Notes under the pieces: model-generated
What the model was told of the DNA's origin: nothing
The model's input: the letters and a program-made list of their open reading frames with translations, nothing else
The model's database searches: none
Made by a program: the position numbers and the translations under genes
In this document: positions 1 to 12,000 of the stretch, one piece after another
Position numbering within the stretch: the first letter of the stretch is position 1
Layout: each line of letters starts with the position of its first letter
Origin: Amblyornis subalaris
Lineage: Eukaryota > Chordata > Aves > Passeriformes > Ptilonorhynchidae
Length of the DNA: 64,000 nucleotides
Assembly: GCA_018881555.1 (NCBI GenBank)
Contig: JACAXG010000070.1
Location: 2,852,001-2,916,000 of the forward strand
Direction: 5' to 3'

Positions 1-1989
1 AAAAAAATAGTCCAAATTATCTGAAGGCGTTAATCCAAAGTATATCAGCTAAACTGGATTAAATATGCATTATTTTGGAAGGTAATTCAGTAAAATGACT
101 TTAAAGACAGTCCTGTTGTGAATGAGTATGTCCACACTGTGGTCTAATGCAGTTTAAATTATACACTTCAAAAATTGAATTGGGATCAAGTTCCTTNTGT
201 GTCTCTGTGGACACAATCCCTACCACAGCCATACCACACACAGTGGGGAAGTGGTTTGCGATTCCTGGAGCCCCTGCACACCCCTGCATATCCCATAGCT
301 GATATCGCTTGGCTCAAGTGGGAGCTAATATAGCCTGGAGTATGATCAGCTTATTGTCAATACATAAAGCCATGCAGCCCTCGCTGCCATCAGCATTACT
401 GCAGTACTAGCAGAGTCTCAAGTGGAAATCAGAGCCCTATTATACTAGATTTTAAATGAAAAAAATTAAATAGCTGGCTCCTGTTCAAAGAGCAGGGGAT
501 GGGCAGGCTGTGAGCTGCGCTGGCCTCAGATATCCTAGGGTCCAGCCTGGTGCTTTGCCTGAGAAGTCTGGTGGTCCAGAGAGTCTGCATGGGAGAGCCA
601 GGCCTCTGACTTGTCTGGAAAAGTAAAATATGAGAATTTCTAACCTCCTGTGCTAGATCACAGGGCCAAATCAGGATCAGCTGGCATGGNCAGCTGTGTT
701 CAGAGCAGTGCTAGCCACCCAAGCTGAAGGATTTTGCTCACGCAAATGTGCTCGCAAGAAAGCCACACTCTACATATTTGTGCCATATTGCAGCCTACAT
801 GTGGTTAAAGTATCCTTCTCTTCCCAGTTAAATGCTCTGGGAATTACCTGATGCTTATTGCCTTTTTGATCCCCTTCAAAATTCAGTCAAGTCTGATAGG
901 GCTTGTAAATTATTTTCTAGCCTGCCATGCATTGATTTCCTCTCCTTGGGGAAAAACAGAGAACCCCATGAAGTTGTGAGAAATAGTTCATCATTTTTCG
1001 TGTGTTTTTCCAGTCACAGGTCAACAATATAAGGAAAATGCAGGTTATTCCATCTGAATGCAATCTCAAAGGTTGTAACTGTCAAACTAGAATATAGTTC
1101 CAAGATTTTGAAAAGGCCAGGTAACTCCAACAATGTTTTTTCTTTAAGAAAATGTTGACTATGTGCTTGGTTGGGTCAAGAAGTGGTTTGTATTACGTTA
1201 TCAACTTTGTAAAAAGAACAGCAAATTCTGAAGAAGCATTTAGTGGCAAGAGGAATAATGGCTCTGTCAGTCAATTCAGGAAACGGCTTTTAGGAAATGT
1301 ATTTTCACTTGGGGATGAGTCAGTGAGACCAGATGGATGACTACAGTGGGTGGAGCCACTGCCTATATTTCAGACTGGATTAATGAGCTTGACCACGGGG
1401 TAAAGTTTTCAATATGTTTGACCAACGTTTACTGTATCAGTTGTTGCACATAGTACAAGATTCTTCTTAAAATAATTTAATAGTGAAACTAAGATGTACA
1501 GAAAATCTTGACTCAGCATGGAGAACTTCATAAAAGTGTTGGTGATGGACAGTATGGAAGCTGAAATTAATGAGTCCTCTCAAACCGTGGAAATGTTGCT
1601 AGGAAAAGGAAAAATGGTTTTGGCCAATACATTTTGGGTATGTTTTCTATGAAAAAGAAAGTATATGCTTAAAAGAGAGGGACGGGTTATGAACTACAGT
1701 ATTTAGGCCAGAGTGAAAAGAAAGGACAAGGAGGTGGTACAGACACTGAGTTCTAATTCTGTGGCAGGTCAGTCAAAATCTCCTGGTGTTTTTCTTTTAT
1801 TAGAAACTAATTTATCTGGAAAGACTTTGCACTTGCCATAGGCTAAAAGAATACATCCTGGTGGTGCACACAGTGTACTCATGACCAGCTGCCATGTGGC
1901 AACGTCATGCCCAGTAGTAATTTGTTCATGTGTCTGAGACACCTGAGGCAAACATGGGTTACTTGCATATTGAAATGCGTGTATGTGCC

Positions 1990-2004
1990 TGTGTGTGTGT
2001 GTGT
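1990..2004. repeat. Short (TG)n microsatellite
   Basis: About seven uninterrupted TG units are seen directly. This is an ordinary dinucleotide repeat within the intron, likely polymorphic but without evident function. Confidence 0.85.
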
Positions 2005-2980
2005 ATTCAGTCTTTTTTCCCTGACTCCTTTGGATAAAATGATGTAATTACTTTTGTAAGTTCTGAGTTGGATAATATATACTGATACCAGTGTAATTGA
2101 TCTAAAGCTTCTTAAAACTAAGGACATTTAGAATTATTGGTCTTGAGTGACACACTTCAGCAAAGGAGAGCTACTGTCAGCACAGACTACTTTTATACCT
2201 ATTTAAAGTCCCAATTTGTCTGCCAAAGCAAACAAAATTGTTATATCCATCTCTCCTTCAAGGTAATACTCCCATTGACCTCCTCTGTTTGAAGTGGTCA
2301 TTTTGCAAAAGGGAAACCATGGGACAGCAGGATTAATATTAATTTTATCGCTGGGCAGTGCAGAATGCACAAATGTTGGAACAAATCAGCTTTAACAAAG
2401 ACTTAAATGTTGAATTATCTCTCAAAATAGGACATTTTACAAACCAAAAGTACTAAATGTTTCAATTCCAGAAAAGCTTAACTTTTTAATCAAAGTCTAT
2501 ACAAACTTCAGCATTCTTATCTGAGAATACTGTACTGTTAAAAAGAATCTTCACTGTTTCCCCTGCTGAGTGGTTAATGCAGCTGGAGTTTGCATGATTG
2601 TCTCCATTTCATCACAAACAGCAATATTTTCATCGATCACCATTTGTTCAGTTTTTAGACTGGCTCATGTTTTAAGGGTGACAAAAATTTTAAAAAGCTA
2701 GTGCAAGGCTTCTTACACCTCAGCAGAGTCACCTGAGCATTTATGACTAATTAGCTCAACACTGCACAAGTATTCATTTTCTAATCAGAGACCTATGAAT
2801 GAGACACAATTCTGTGTGAACCTTTTGTAATTTTAAAACAGAAATTGCCATGTAGCTCATTGGTTTGGGTTTGGAGCTTTATTGCAGGCTGAATTGTTTC
2901 AACAGATGAGATAGTGACAGAGGCCTGATTGTGACCCTACTTAATGCGGACTGTAAATTTGGAGTAACTTTGTAGTCAAT

Positions 2981-3020
2981 GGCATTAAAATAGTACTAAT
3001 GGCATTAAAATAGTACTAAT
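2981..3020. repeat. Perfect 20-bp tandem duplication
   Basis: The unit ggcattaaaatagtactaat occurs twice head to tail with no mismatch. Perfect identity suggests a recent slippage or duplication event. It lies about 145 bp upstream of the exon A acceptor, outside the polypyrimidine tract. Confidence 0.95.
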
Positions 3021-3165
3021 GAGTGAAGAACAATGGTTATAAAACTGTTGGGATCAATGAGGTCAAAACTGAGAGCCCGTATAAATAGTAACCTGATAAA
3101 TACTTTTATTTATTTGTTGATGAGTTTGGGGTTGTTTTAGCTTACTGTTGTCATTTTTCCCACAG

Positions 3166-3349
3166 AGCTGCTCAGAAATTGAACCTGTCTTCCAAAAAGA
3201 AGAAGCACAGGCCTTCTGCATCATCTGTTCCTGAATCTCCTCTCTTCTCTACCTGCTTCAGCAGTATCCTTCAGACTTCCCCACCACCTGCACCACCATG
3301 TTTGTTGAGGGCAGTCAGCAAAGTGAAAGACACCCCCGGTTTGGGCAAG
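3166..3349 (+). CDS. KIF26B: KIF26B exon A: linker before the motor domain
   Basis: This exon encodes the stretch that joins the N-terminal region of KIF26B to its motor. The acceptor is tcatttttcccacag. The first base (a) completes a codon begun in the previous exon, which AGA/Arg would fit. The frame then reads [19 protein letters not shown], continues through a proline-rich [15 protein letters not shown] segment and ends KDTPGLGK. The donor is aag|gtaggc, phase 0. The KKKK run followed by a PPPAPP segment is characteristic of KIF26B just ahead of the motor and is strongly conserved with mammals. The frame stays open 78 bases past the donor, but that extension is not conserved protein. The exon is separated from the motor exons by 42 kb. 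Identity is from family recognition, without an alignment. Confidence 0.96.
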
Positions 3350-6300
3350 GTAGGCCTTGCAAATATCACTAAAACACTTCTTTGGNAGAAGATTTTAGCC
3401 TTGTGCAAAACATTAAGGGAATTGTAAGACCATGTCCTTTCTCAGTTGNCTTTACTGTTGCTGGTCCCTGAACACGTGTAAAAAGGCCTCACAACCTAAT
3501 GCAAGCAAATTTCTAATAAAGTCCACTTGAACACAGACAGACCTAATTGTGCAGCAGTAATACACTTCAAAGCCCAACTACACTAATGCACTGCATTGGG
3601 ACTACAGTGCTACTAGGTGGAGGTAAAGTCCATTCTGCCAGGAGGTAATATCCATTCCACGTTTTGGGAGCAGTTGATCTCTGTGGCTGTGCATAAACTG
3701 CATACCAGTATCTTGCTATGGCATATTTTGCGTTCCTGATCCCCTTGCTTTCCAGACTGGTGTCTTGGCNGGGCACAATGCAATTTGTTTCNNGCTCATG
3801 TTTCCTGGCTTTCTTCCAGTACATTTACCTGAACAAAACCTGTGCTGATAATGATAAATTGCTCCTTTTTCCTTCTGTCATGTTATTTCCTCCCATTCTG
3901 CATAATCAGTCCCTCTTAAAATGCTATTTAGGCGTACACTTATGTTGAGGCGATGGAGGAGGTGGGTATATGGTTTGCTGTTGCTTTGTANTTTGAGTGG
4001 CCCTTCCCTTTTCCCTGTTACAAGTGGAGAGCCTGGCATATTACATCTGGGAATACGNGCATGCAGTTGCTGAGAACAGCAGTTTGCTTTAATCAAGGTA
4101 GTTNCTTATGCAAGCATCTGTGTGTGTGGCTTTTCCATATTCATTGAATACTGAGCAGTGACAATGAATTTGGTGAAAGTTTTTGTTTAGAAGAGAAATT
4201 GTAATGCATGATCTAGGACTGCTGAGCACAGGATGGGCTTCAGAATTTTCACTGCTGATTTTGGATACTCAGTCTCCTATATTGTGCAGTTCCAGGGTTT
4301 CCTTTCAAAGAATAATGGTATTACTTTCATGGCTGTTTTAATGCCTGTTTGAAAAGAGATTCCCTCCACATGGGGCTCCATTCCTTTCCTCTGGCCTGGT
4401 AGGTGGGAAGAATGCAGAAATCTGTCATGATCTTATAAAAGTTTAATAATGTTGCATACTCTGACTTCAGTGGGAGGAGGAAGAGTAAACTTGAACCTGT
4501 TCATTGTTATCAGAAGTTGCTACAGAATAGATTTACCATAGAAGCCATCTTCTCAGGAGTCTTACTTTTCTATGCTTGGGACCGGTTACATCCGAATAAA
4601 AATTCCATTGAGGAATAATGAAGGGTGTGTTCTTGGAAACAGGGGCTCACCTCCCATGTTGGACTGTGTGAGCACTTTTCCTGGTTATTGATTTTCACAC
4701 GTCCCAAGAAAAGGGTCTACACACACAGAGACACAAACATAGCTCTGTCTAAACAGAGCTTGATCTGAGCCTTGCTTGTCCTTCTCACCGCTGGTTTCCA
4801 GTGGAGAGGGCTTGGGAAGCAGTTTTGCGATATACCCAAACAGACCTGTGCTTTCTGTCTTTGTCAAGACCATGTAGCAGAACAGGCTCCAGGCTTTCCA
4901 GCTGTGTAAGTAAAACTGAAATTTTGCAGCCCAGATGATGAAGGAGGATATTTCTTTTCACTTTAGACTTACCATCCCAAAACTATCAGAGTATATAAGC
5001 AGCTAAGAGGTTTTATCACAATGACACATGCCTCTTCAAAGCAGTAAACCAAATTAGGTTATTTCATATAGTCAAATTAGAGAAAATGAAGTTTTTTCCA
5101 CATTTCCGTTAGCAAAAATATGTCTAACCTACAGTTTCTGGAAGCCAGTTTCATTTTCACCTCTTTCTTTTCTTTTAGGAGTCACCTTATAAATATGACC
5201 TGAAGCTTTTATACTGTCATCAAAGTTTCCCATCAGTTTACCTCTGTAGCACAATTTTCATTTTAATATGTCAGAAATAGGTGGGAGGCACAATAAGTAA
5301 GTAATTGCAGGATAACAATGTAATTTGTCTGTTAGAATGGGAAAACTTCAGATGAGGTAATGGAATTTCCAGTTTATTTGCTTTTAATTTGCTTTGTTGC
5401 TTATACGTGTTCTGTTCAGTTTTGTTGGGATATGTTTTGATAGGAGTGTGCTAAAAAACTGTTACTTTTCTCAGCATTTTGTCTCACATAGTGTTTTCTG
5501 TAAGGAAAACTTCCCCATGTGGAGGAAGTGGGTTCAGAGAAGCTAGATGTTATTTTCAATCACTTACGGTTTTTTCCTGGTTTGTATTTAAATAGCATTT
5601 TACCAGGAATCCCAGTGTGATAAAACTCTGTTTCACTTTGGGTTTGAGTGGGCTGGGCAATTTCTAACATGACAGTTTGTTACNGGGAAGTCTGGTTCAC
5701 CAGAATGGGAAGGATGGCTGTTGCCAAGGATTGTGGATTTCCGAGACTCCAGGGGACAGCTGCACATGGGTTGCCTGGAAGGCAGGCTCACTACTACATG
5801 ACTGTGAGCCCTGGCACAGACGCTGGGTGTTACTGGCTTGGTGTCAGCTTGAGAGCTGTCAGTGTTCCAGGGGAGGTGGGTATCCAAGATGTGAAGGATA
5901 GGAAGTCGAGTACATCAGAGCTTAGACTTTGAGGTTAAATTTAATTTCACAGTTGTCTAAAATGAATTTGCAAGCAAACAGTTGCTATTTTATATTTTCA
6001 CTTCTACTAGAAATTTCAAAGATTCTGCTTCTCATTGTAAAATTAATGACAATGATTTATTTAAAATTACAGAATTTCTCATCTGTTATGTGTAGGAATA
6101 TATATTTTTTTTTTAGTTAAAATAGGAAGATCTGTCTATCACCAGTATATTTGAAAGTTAATTAGCAGGTAAGTTAGGATGGATATGGGTACAACTGAAG
6201 CATCTAAACTAACAAAGAGAATTAGAGAGTATATATTCAGGTTGCATACTTCACATCTTTTCTTGCAAAATGCCTTGCAAATCAAAACTGTACCAGCCTG

Positions 6301-7617
6301 GACTTTGGAAGAAGTATTATTTGAAATCTAAAGTTCAGCTTCACAGAAGCAGGAAGATGATGTTAATAATGAAATGGTGGGACTGCATAATCAGCATTTT
6401 ACTTTGATGTTAGATACACCACTGAGNGTGGCTGAAATACCACAGTGTCAAAGTGAAACAAAGTAGCAAAGAAGCAGATTCTTTGTTGCACTCATTTCCA
6501 AATAGCTCCTCTGGATGCTAAATAAAAGAGTGTGACCATGTTGTAAATATATTAACAGTGGTGCTTCAGTGGGTCGTAATTTATCCATGTACTTTGGATT
6601 TGTGTTTGCTGGCCGAGGGAGATGATCTTGAGTGGTAGTGTGGTATCCTGACAGTCAGTTCTTGAGAGCAGAGAGTTTTCCTTTGGACTGAGTGACAATC
6701 CTGCTCCATAAACTGCCACAGCTTGAGCATAATTTCTTCTCTTTCTGTTGTCTTTGAATCATCGTGTTCTGAGTGACAGATTGCTTTTGCTGAGTTTACC
6801 CAGAGAGAGTGCTAACGTTCTGGATGGTTGTAAATTGTGTTTCCTGAAATCCCATAGCTTTCTGGGGCATACTCCTTGATTCTCTTTTGTCCTTCCTAGC
6901 AATGAGCCAAAAACAGAGCAAAAAGGCTTTCTGTGCAGAAATAATGAATTATTGCATGCCGGCNCTAAGATTAACTACTGTAAGGCCATTCAAGTAAGGT
7001 TTGCTTAGATTTGCTCCCCAGTCTTCTTCACTCCGTCCTCCCCCTGCACCATTTTCTGTCAAACAAAATCAAAACTAAACCAGTACTTTTGATGAGAATC
7101 CGAAATGTTCTCTGTGAAAGATGTTGTTTTGTTGAATCACACATTTGACATTAAAACAGCTTCAATGAAAAATTTTCCCCCAAGCTTAATAAATAGGTTG
7201 TTTTCAGGTGGCAGAGGGTTTAGGGTGAATGGATGTGGCCTCTGTGCTTTCTTTCGTTTGTTATTTTTCTGTGTGTAGTCTTATAAACCTCTGTCACTGA
7301 GAGGTATTTGTTATGTTTGGGTGGAGATTAGTTTACTTTTCCTTATATATATATATTTTGGTGTGAATTTTTGTTAGTGGGTACTTGTTAACCGCAAAAT
7401 AAAACAGCAATGCTTGGGCATTAAAATCATCCCAGTGCAAAAGGTTTCTACCACGGAGAAGCAAGTCACCATTGAACTTCCTTAAAGTAGTGTTTTCAAC
7501 CTATTAAAAAATCAATCGTAATTTGTGTTTCTGCTTACTTTTTATTTTTCTATAGCACGAGGACTCCTGTTTGCAGAGCCTAGCCCTGTTTTGCTAAATT
7601 ATGTGTAAATTCAGGGT

Positions 7618-7632
7618 AAAAAAAAAAAAAAA
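7618..7632. repeat. Poly-A run (15 A)
   Basis: Fifteen consecutive A are seen directly. No target-site duplication or upstream retrocopy could be recognised, so this is called a simple homopolymer and not the tail of an insertion. Confidence 0.85.
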
Positions 7633-8758
7633 GGTATTTCTGTCCAGGGCACTTATGATCTCACTGTAGGGAGGAGGACCAGACAGACAGAGAGATAGGA
7701 AGGAAGAAGAAAAAATAAGGTATTATCAGTCATCTTGACAGTGGTATTCTCTATCCATCAACAGTCTAATATTAGATATCCCTTCTCAAGCTGTTGTAGG
7801 TGTTGTAGGAGAGGAGATTATTAAAGAGTAATAGGTTACGCTGCAGGTGCTTCTGAGGAGCCCTTTCCTGGTGTGTAGGACAGGGCAGGAAGCAGCAGAG
7901 AGGGGTTTTTGAAAGTCTAGTGAGTGAGTGAGAGATATGGTAGCTGGTCTCCTGCCATCAAGCAAGGGGTTGAGNGTGGAGTCTGGCTGGGAGGGGCCAT
8001 GAATGGGAACCAAGCCATAGTGAAATGCCAGGAGTGGCGGCAGGAGGTTGGCAGGAGGCTGGCGGTGTGAGAGATGCTCCTGAGTCATACACCTTTCTCC
8101 CAAGGACCTGTATCGTGTAGTAAAGGAGGTTCAGTTAAAAATAATTTTTCAGCACCAGGCTGGAGAATCTAATCTTTCATCACAGCACAATATTTGCTTG
8201 AAATAAACCCAAAATCTACTATTCCCTTTACACTAGTCTGCGGCTTACCTTTTCCTCACACTGATTTGCATAAAACTCTATATGGAAGCATCTGAAAGAT
8301 TTTGTCTGACCTGAAAGTACCTCTAGCAAACCAGTACAGTATTTCCAGAGGCACTCAGCTGTGCCATTCCTTTGACTTTTTGTGTAACTGGGAGCTGGCA
8401 CCCACTTTCCCAAGCCCCAGTGAAGGTTCCCACCATAATGGCTAGCTTGGTTGGTCTTTGGTGGAGGAGAACACATTTTTGTGGGCATAAGTGTGATACT
8501 CCTTGCCTCTATGGAGGCAGGAGGTCCACAAAGGCATAATACCACTGATAATTAATGGGCAGTCTTATGTCTTTGTCCTTAAAAGGCAGTGGCAGTATCA
8601 TTATTAAAAATCAAAAGGCAGCCTTATGTTGTACCATCACACTTTGTATACTGACCATAATAGCATGCTGCTATCCTTTTGATGCAAGTGCCTAGTCAAA
8701 ATGCAGTGGTTTTTGCAGTTTTTTTCCAGATGGAGAAAGAGACTATGAAGGGAATAGA

Positions 8759-8846
8759 GAATAGAATCATTTAGGTTGGAAGACCTTTAAGATCACTGAG
8801 TCCAACTGTTAACCTAACATTGCCAAGTCCACCGCTAAATCATGTA
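8759..8846 (-). mobile_element. CR1 LINE, truncated 3' end, antisense
   Basis: On the + strand the text agaatagaatcatttaggtt, then ggaagacctttaagatcact and gagtccaactgttaacctaac, is the reverse complement of the avian CR1 3' end (ggttggact...gatctt...ccaacct...gattctat). CR1 copies are usually 5'-truncated and have no poly-A tail; this copy is about 90 bp and diverged. It is a dead fragment with no coding capacity. The boundaries are approximate. Confidence 0.85.
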
Positions 8847-10748
8847 TTGGGATCAGGTATTGTTATGCAATTCCCTTNCTTTACAAGGAGATACAAAATC
8901 TTCCCTACCAACAGAGAGAAGCGATCAGAGGCAATTGTCCTTCTTATTCCACCAGGCCCTTTCACCTTGGACTTCAACATCTCATTCTCATCCCTTCCTT
9001 GATTTAAGGGCATTTCTTTGTTGTACAATACCAATGTTTCTTCAAATTTTCTTCTCCCTTTTGCTTTTTCTGTCCCTGCTTGTCCACTTGTGCTGTTTAT
9101 TGTTTATATGTACCCTTGCCAAAAGTAACAGTGAAGAAAGCTCTAATGTCCAAGCAGCTCAGGTTTCTGAGTAGATTCACAACTGTCTTTTGGCTGGGAG
9201 AGAAGCATATGCCAATGCTTTGGGTTCACAAACTTCTAATATTTCAGCAGTCCTCTGCCTTAAAATAGTTTTTGTTGACTTTTCACTAAGTAGAGTAACA
9301 ATTATTGCACTGGCTTTGACACACTTTAATTCAAGCTATTTAACAGTGCAATTCATGTACTAATAATGAGTAAGTATTGTATTGGCTATGGCCTGTATGA
9401 ATCCTGATGTGAATAGTCTTTGACGAAAGATATTTCTTTCAATAGCTGTGTCAACTCTTTGTTTCAGTGTAGCAGGAAGTAAAGAGGTATTCTTACACTT
9501 ACGTGATTCGCAAAGTTGATTTGGAGGGAAGAAAATTGATTCACAACTTGATTAAGTCCAAAAGGTACGGGAAACCTCCTGTTCTACTATCAGAGTTTGC
9601 ATTTTGACCTGCTGATTGATGGGTGACAGGATTTTTTTGTCAACATTATGGTATATGTTCAGCAGGCGTTTATGAAAACCTGTGTTATGGTCAGCAAAAA
9701 AAACAAGAACAACTTGCAAAATATGTTCTGTATTTCACTTCACTGCCAACCATCTTGAAGGCTTTCCAGAGAGAATGAGAAGAGGTTGTCTTTCCTTTGT
9801 AAAGCAGATATTCTCTCTCCTTCATCCTTCAGGTATATAGGGGCAAAAGTTAACAGTTAGATGACAAATGTGATTTTAAACCCTTTATCACAGAAAACAA
9901 TTTCTGAGGTGAGAGCTGTATTTTTTTTCCCAAGGTTACCATGGCTACTGAAAGGTGGGAGGATGACCCCTTGAGGCATTTAAAGGAGACATATGTGTTC
10001 ATCTTTGTTGTCAACATGATTGTTGTACAAATTAGTTAGTTCCACTTGGAATGAAATCCAGGTGGCCTTTTGCCCTCCAGTCAGAGTTGCTCAGAACTGT
10101 GTTTTTCCTCACGAAATGTACTGTTTGGACCTGGTGGAATCTTTCTTGCTCTTTGCCTAGATTCCTGATAGATGGGATTTTCTAGGAGGAGTTTTAGTAC
10201 CTCAAGCTGCTTTAAGTAAAAGATGTAATTAAAAGAAGCTGGAAGAATTGCTGTAAACAATAATCTCTTACCTCTGTCAATCATGTTTTCTATGAACANT
10301 TAGTTTGTCTTTCTCTAAAGTGAAGCTTATTCTGGATGTCAAAGTACCAACCCAGGCATTCCAGGAGCCTGTCAGATTACATTGTTGACCGTGAGGTTTA
10401 AAGTAAGGCATATTTTAAAGAAATTTCTATACAGTCATGTTTCCATGATTTAAAGAACTGCCATAAGAGCTATTCCTTCTCTTTGTGAAGTCTAGAAGCT
10501 GCTAATTCATGANAGCTAGGGGCATTAGAAGTGCTCCACCGATGTAGGCACCTATCTTCCTCTTCTGTTAGTTCCTTTGTCTCTGCTGATTTTCCATAAA
10601 ATGAAGCCATTTTTCAGACTAGCAGACATCTTCCTCTTCACTGGAGAGGAGGGCAGTATGAAAACAGCAGCACAGAAAGTGAGGTTTTCTGGAGAATAAC
10701 TTAAAAGTCCTTAAGTGAAACTCTTTTCTTTGGGAAAAAAAGATATTT

Positions 10749-10751
<3 letters not shown>

Positions 10752-10797
<46 letters not shown>

Positions 10798-10820
10798 AAA
10801 ATATATATATATATATATAT
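10752..10820. repeat. Composite (CA)n-(TA)n microsatellite
   Basis: A CA run (10752-10779) passes directly into a TA run (10779-10796), then four A, then a second TA run to 10820. The TA arms are self-complementary and can form a cruciform; the CA run is prone to Z-DNA and slippage. Length is likely variable between individuals. Confidence 0.95.
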
Positions 10821-12000
10821 GATAGAGAAAAACTTGTATCCTAATCTGAGTACCAGCTATTGGTGATAACAAATACAAACAAGAGACTTGCTCAATAAAT
10901 TCCTTTTTTGACTCAAAAAATACCACAAATGGTGTTTCTTCCTATAATGACATCTTCCTATGTGAATTCAGAAATTGTAGTGATGAGCTTGTGAGCACAA
11001 GAGGTGACTGGAGGAGATTTCCAGGTGGAATTGGACTGGACAGAAAAAATATGAAAAAGGCCGTACCTCAACTCACTTTGATGACATTTTTTATTTCTGN
11101 GTTAGAAGAGTCAATCTTTTCTGTGTTTCTTTTATAGTACATTTCACCCAGGAAAAGACCTGCAAAGTCTAGTTTTGTATTGTTTACCTTGGTCTGTTTT
11201 GATGAATTTTTCTGTAAACATTGATGAACAAAAGAAAATTAGCTTGCTCAAATCACTTCAGGCTGGTGGTGCTAGGTTTTGTACGTTTCTAAGTGACTTT
11301 ATTTATCCAGAGCCCTCTGCACTGTCAAATGATTTTATGCCCAGCAATCTATAACTTTTATGCTAGTTGACTGTTTTCTTGATTCAAGTCACTTAATGGC
11401 ATGAATGACCATAATTTACGAATTGCAAGTATCTACTTGGCTATGGGCCGTATACACAAGGCTTACATTGGTCAATTAATTTGATTGTTTTAATGTTGAT
11501 AACATAACGAAGCTACAGAAATCTTTACTCNTGCTCACCTAGTAAGTATGCTTTCAAAATATTCTCATGTTGTTGAAATAGTATTATAATACAGTGGCCG
11601 TGTATTTTAGAGTCTCTTAAACTTTGAAGGTTATGCAATTTGAATGAAAATGATGGGATTTTTCTGGGATATAAAAACATTGTTTATCCTCCAAGTTTTT
11701 CTGAGCTGTTGTATTTTTATTTACTTTGCTTTTCAATTTAGGTGGTACTGCTGGTTGATATTTTGGGGTGTTTTGATAGTTCTAATTAATAACTTCCTTT
11801 TTAAGACTTTCAGTAGTACTGCCTGAAATGTCCCTTTCTTCCCTGCCCTCTCTCCTGCATGTCTCACCTCATTAAATCAATTTTTAAATTCATGAAGAAG
11901 AGGTTAATATAAATCAGGAAAGTCAAGATGAAAGAAGCTGAGGATTGCAAGAGTATTTCTCAGACAATGCTCAGGAAGGAGTTCAAATACTGGATAGTTT

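Larger units (their letters stand above)
1..3165 (+). other. KIF26B: KIF26B intron upstream of exon A (3' part)
   Basis: This is non-coding sequence before the exon A acceptor. It ends with a pyrimidine-rich tract and cacag at 3161-3165. It contains a short TG run (1990-2004) and a perfect 20-bp tandem duplication (2981-3020). Short open frames on both strands show no recognisable domain. I see no other gene, RNA or mobile element. The preceding exon, which should end in two bases of an Arg codon, is not in the window. Confidence 0.85.
3350..12000 (+). other. KIF26B: Giant KIF26B intron, part 1 of 5
   Basis: The donor gtaggc opens a 42,026-bp intron (3350-45375). This first stretch holds a poly-A run (7618-7632), an antisense CR1 3' fragment (8759-8846) and a CA/TA composite microsatellite (10752-10820). 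Open frames reach about 110 codons on either strand but overlap one another, lack splice context or recognisable domains, and fit chance. Single ambiguous bases are common. No gene was seen. Confidence 0.8.

Noticed and set aside
3350..3427. Continuation of the exon A frame past the donor
   Set aside because: The conserved protein stops at GLGK exactly at a consensus gtaggc donor, and exon B resumes with the motor start in matching phase. The extension is intron read-through.
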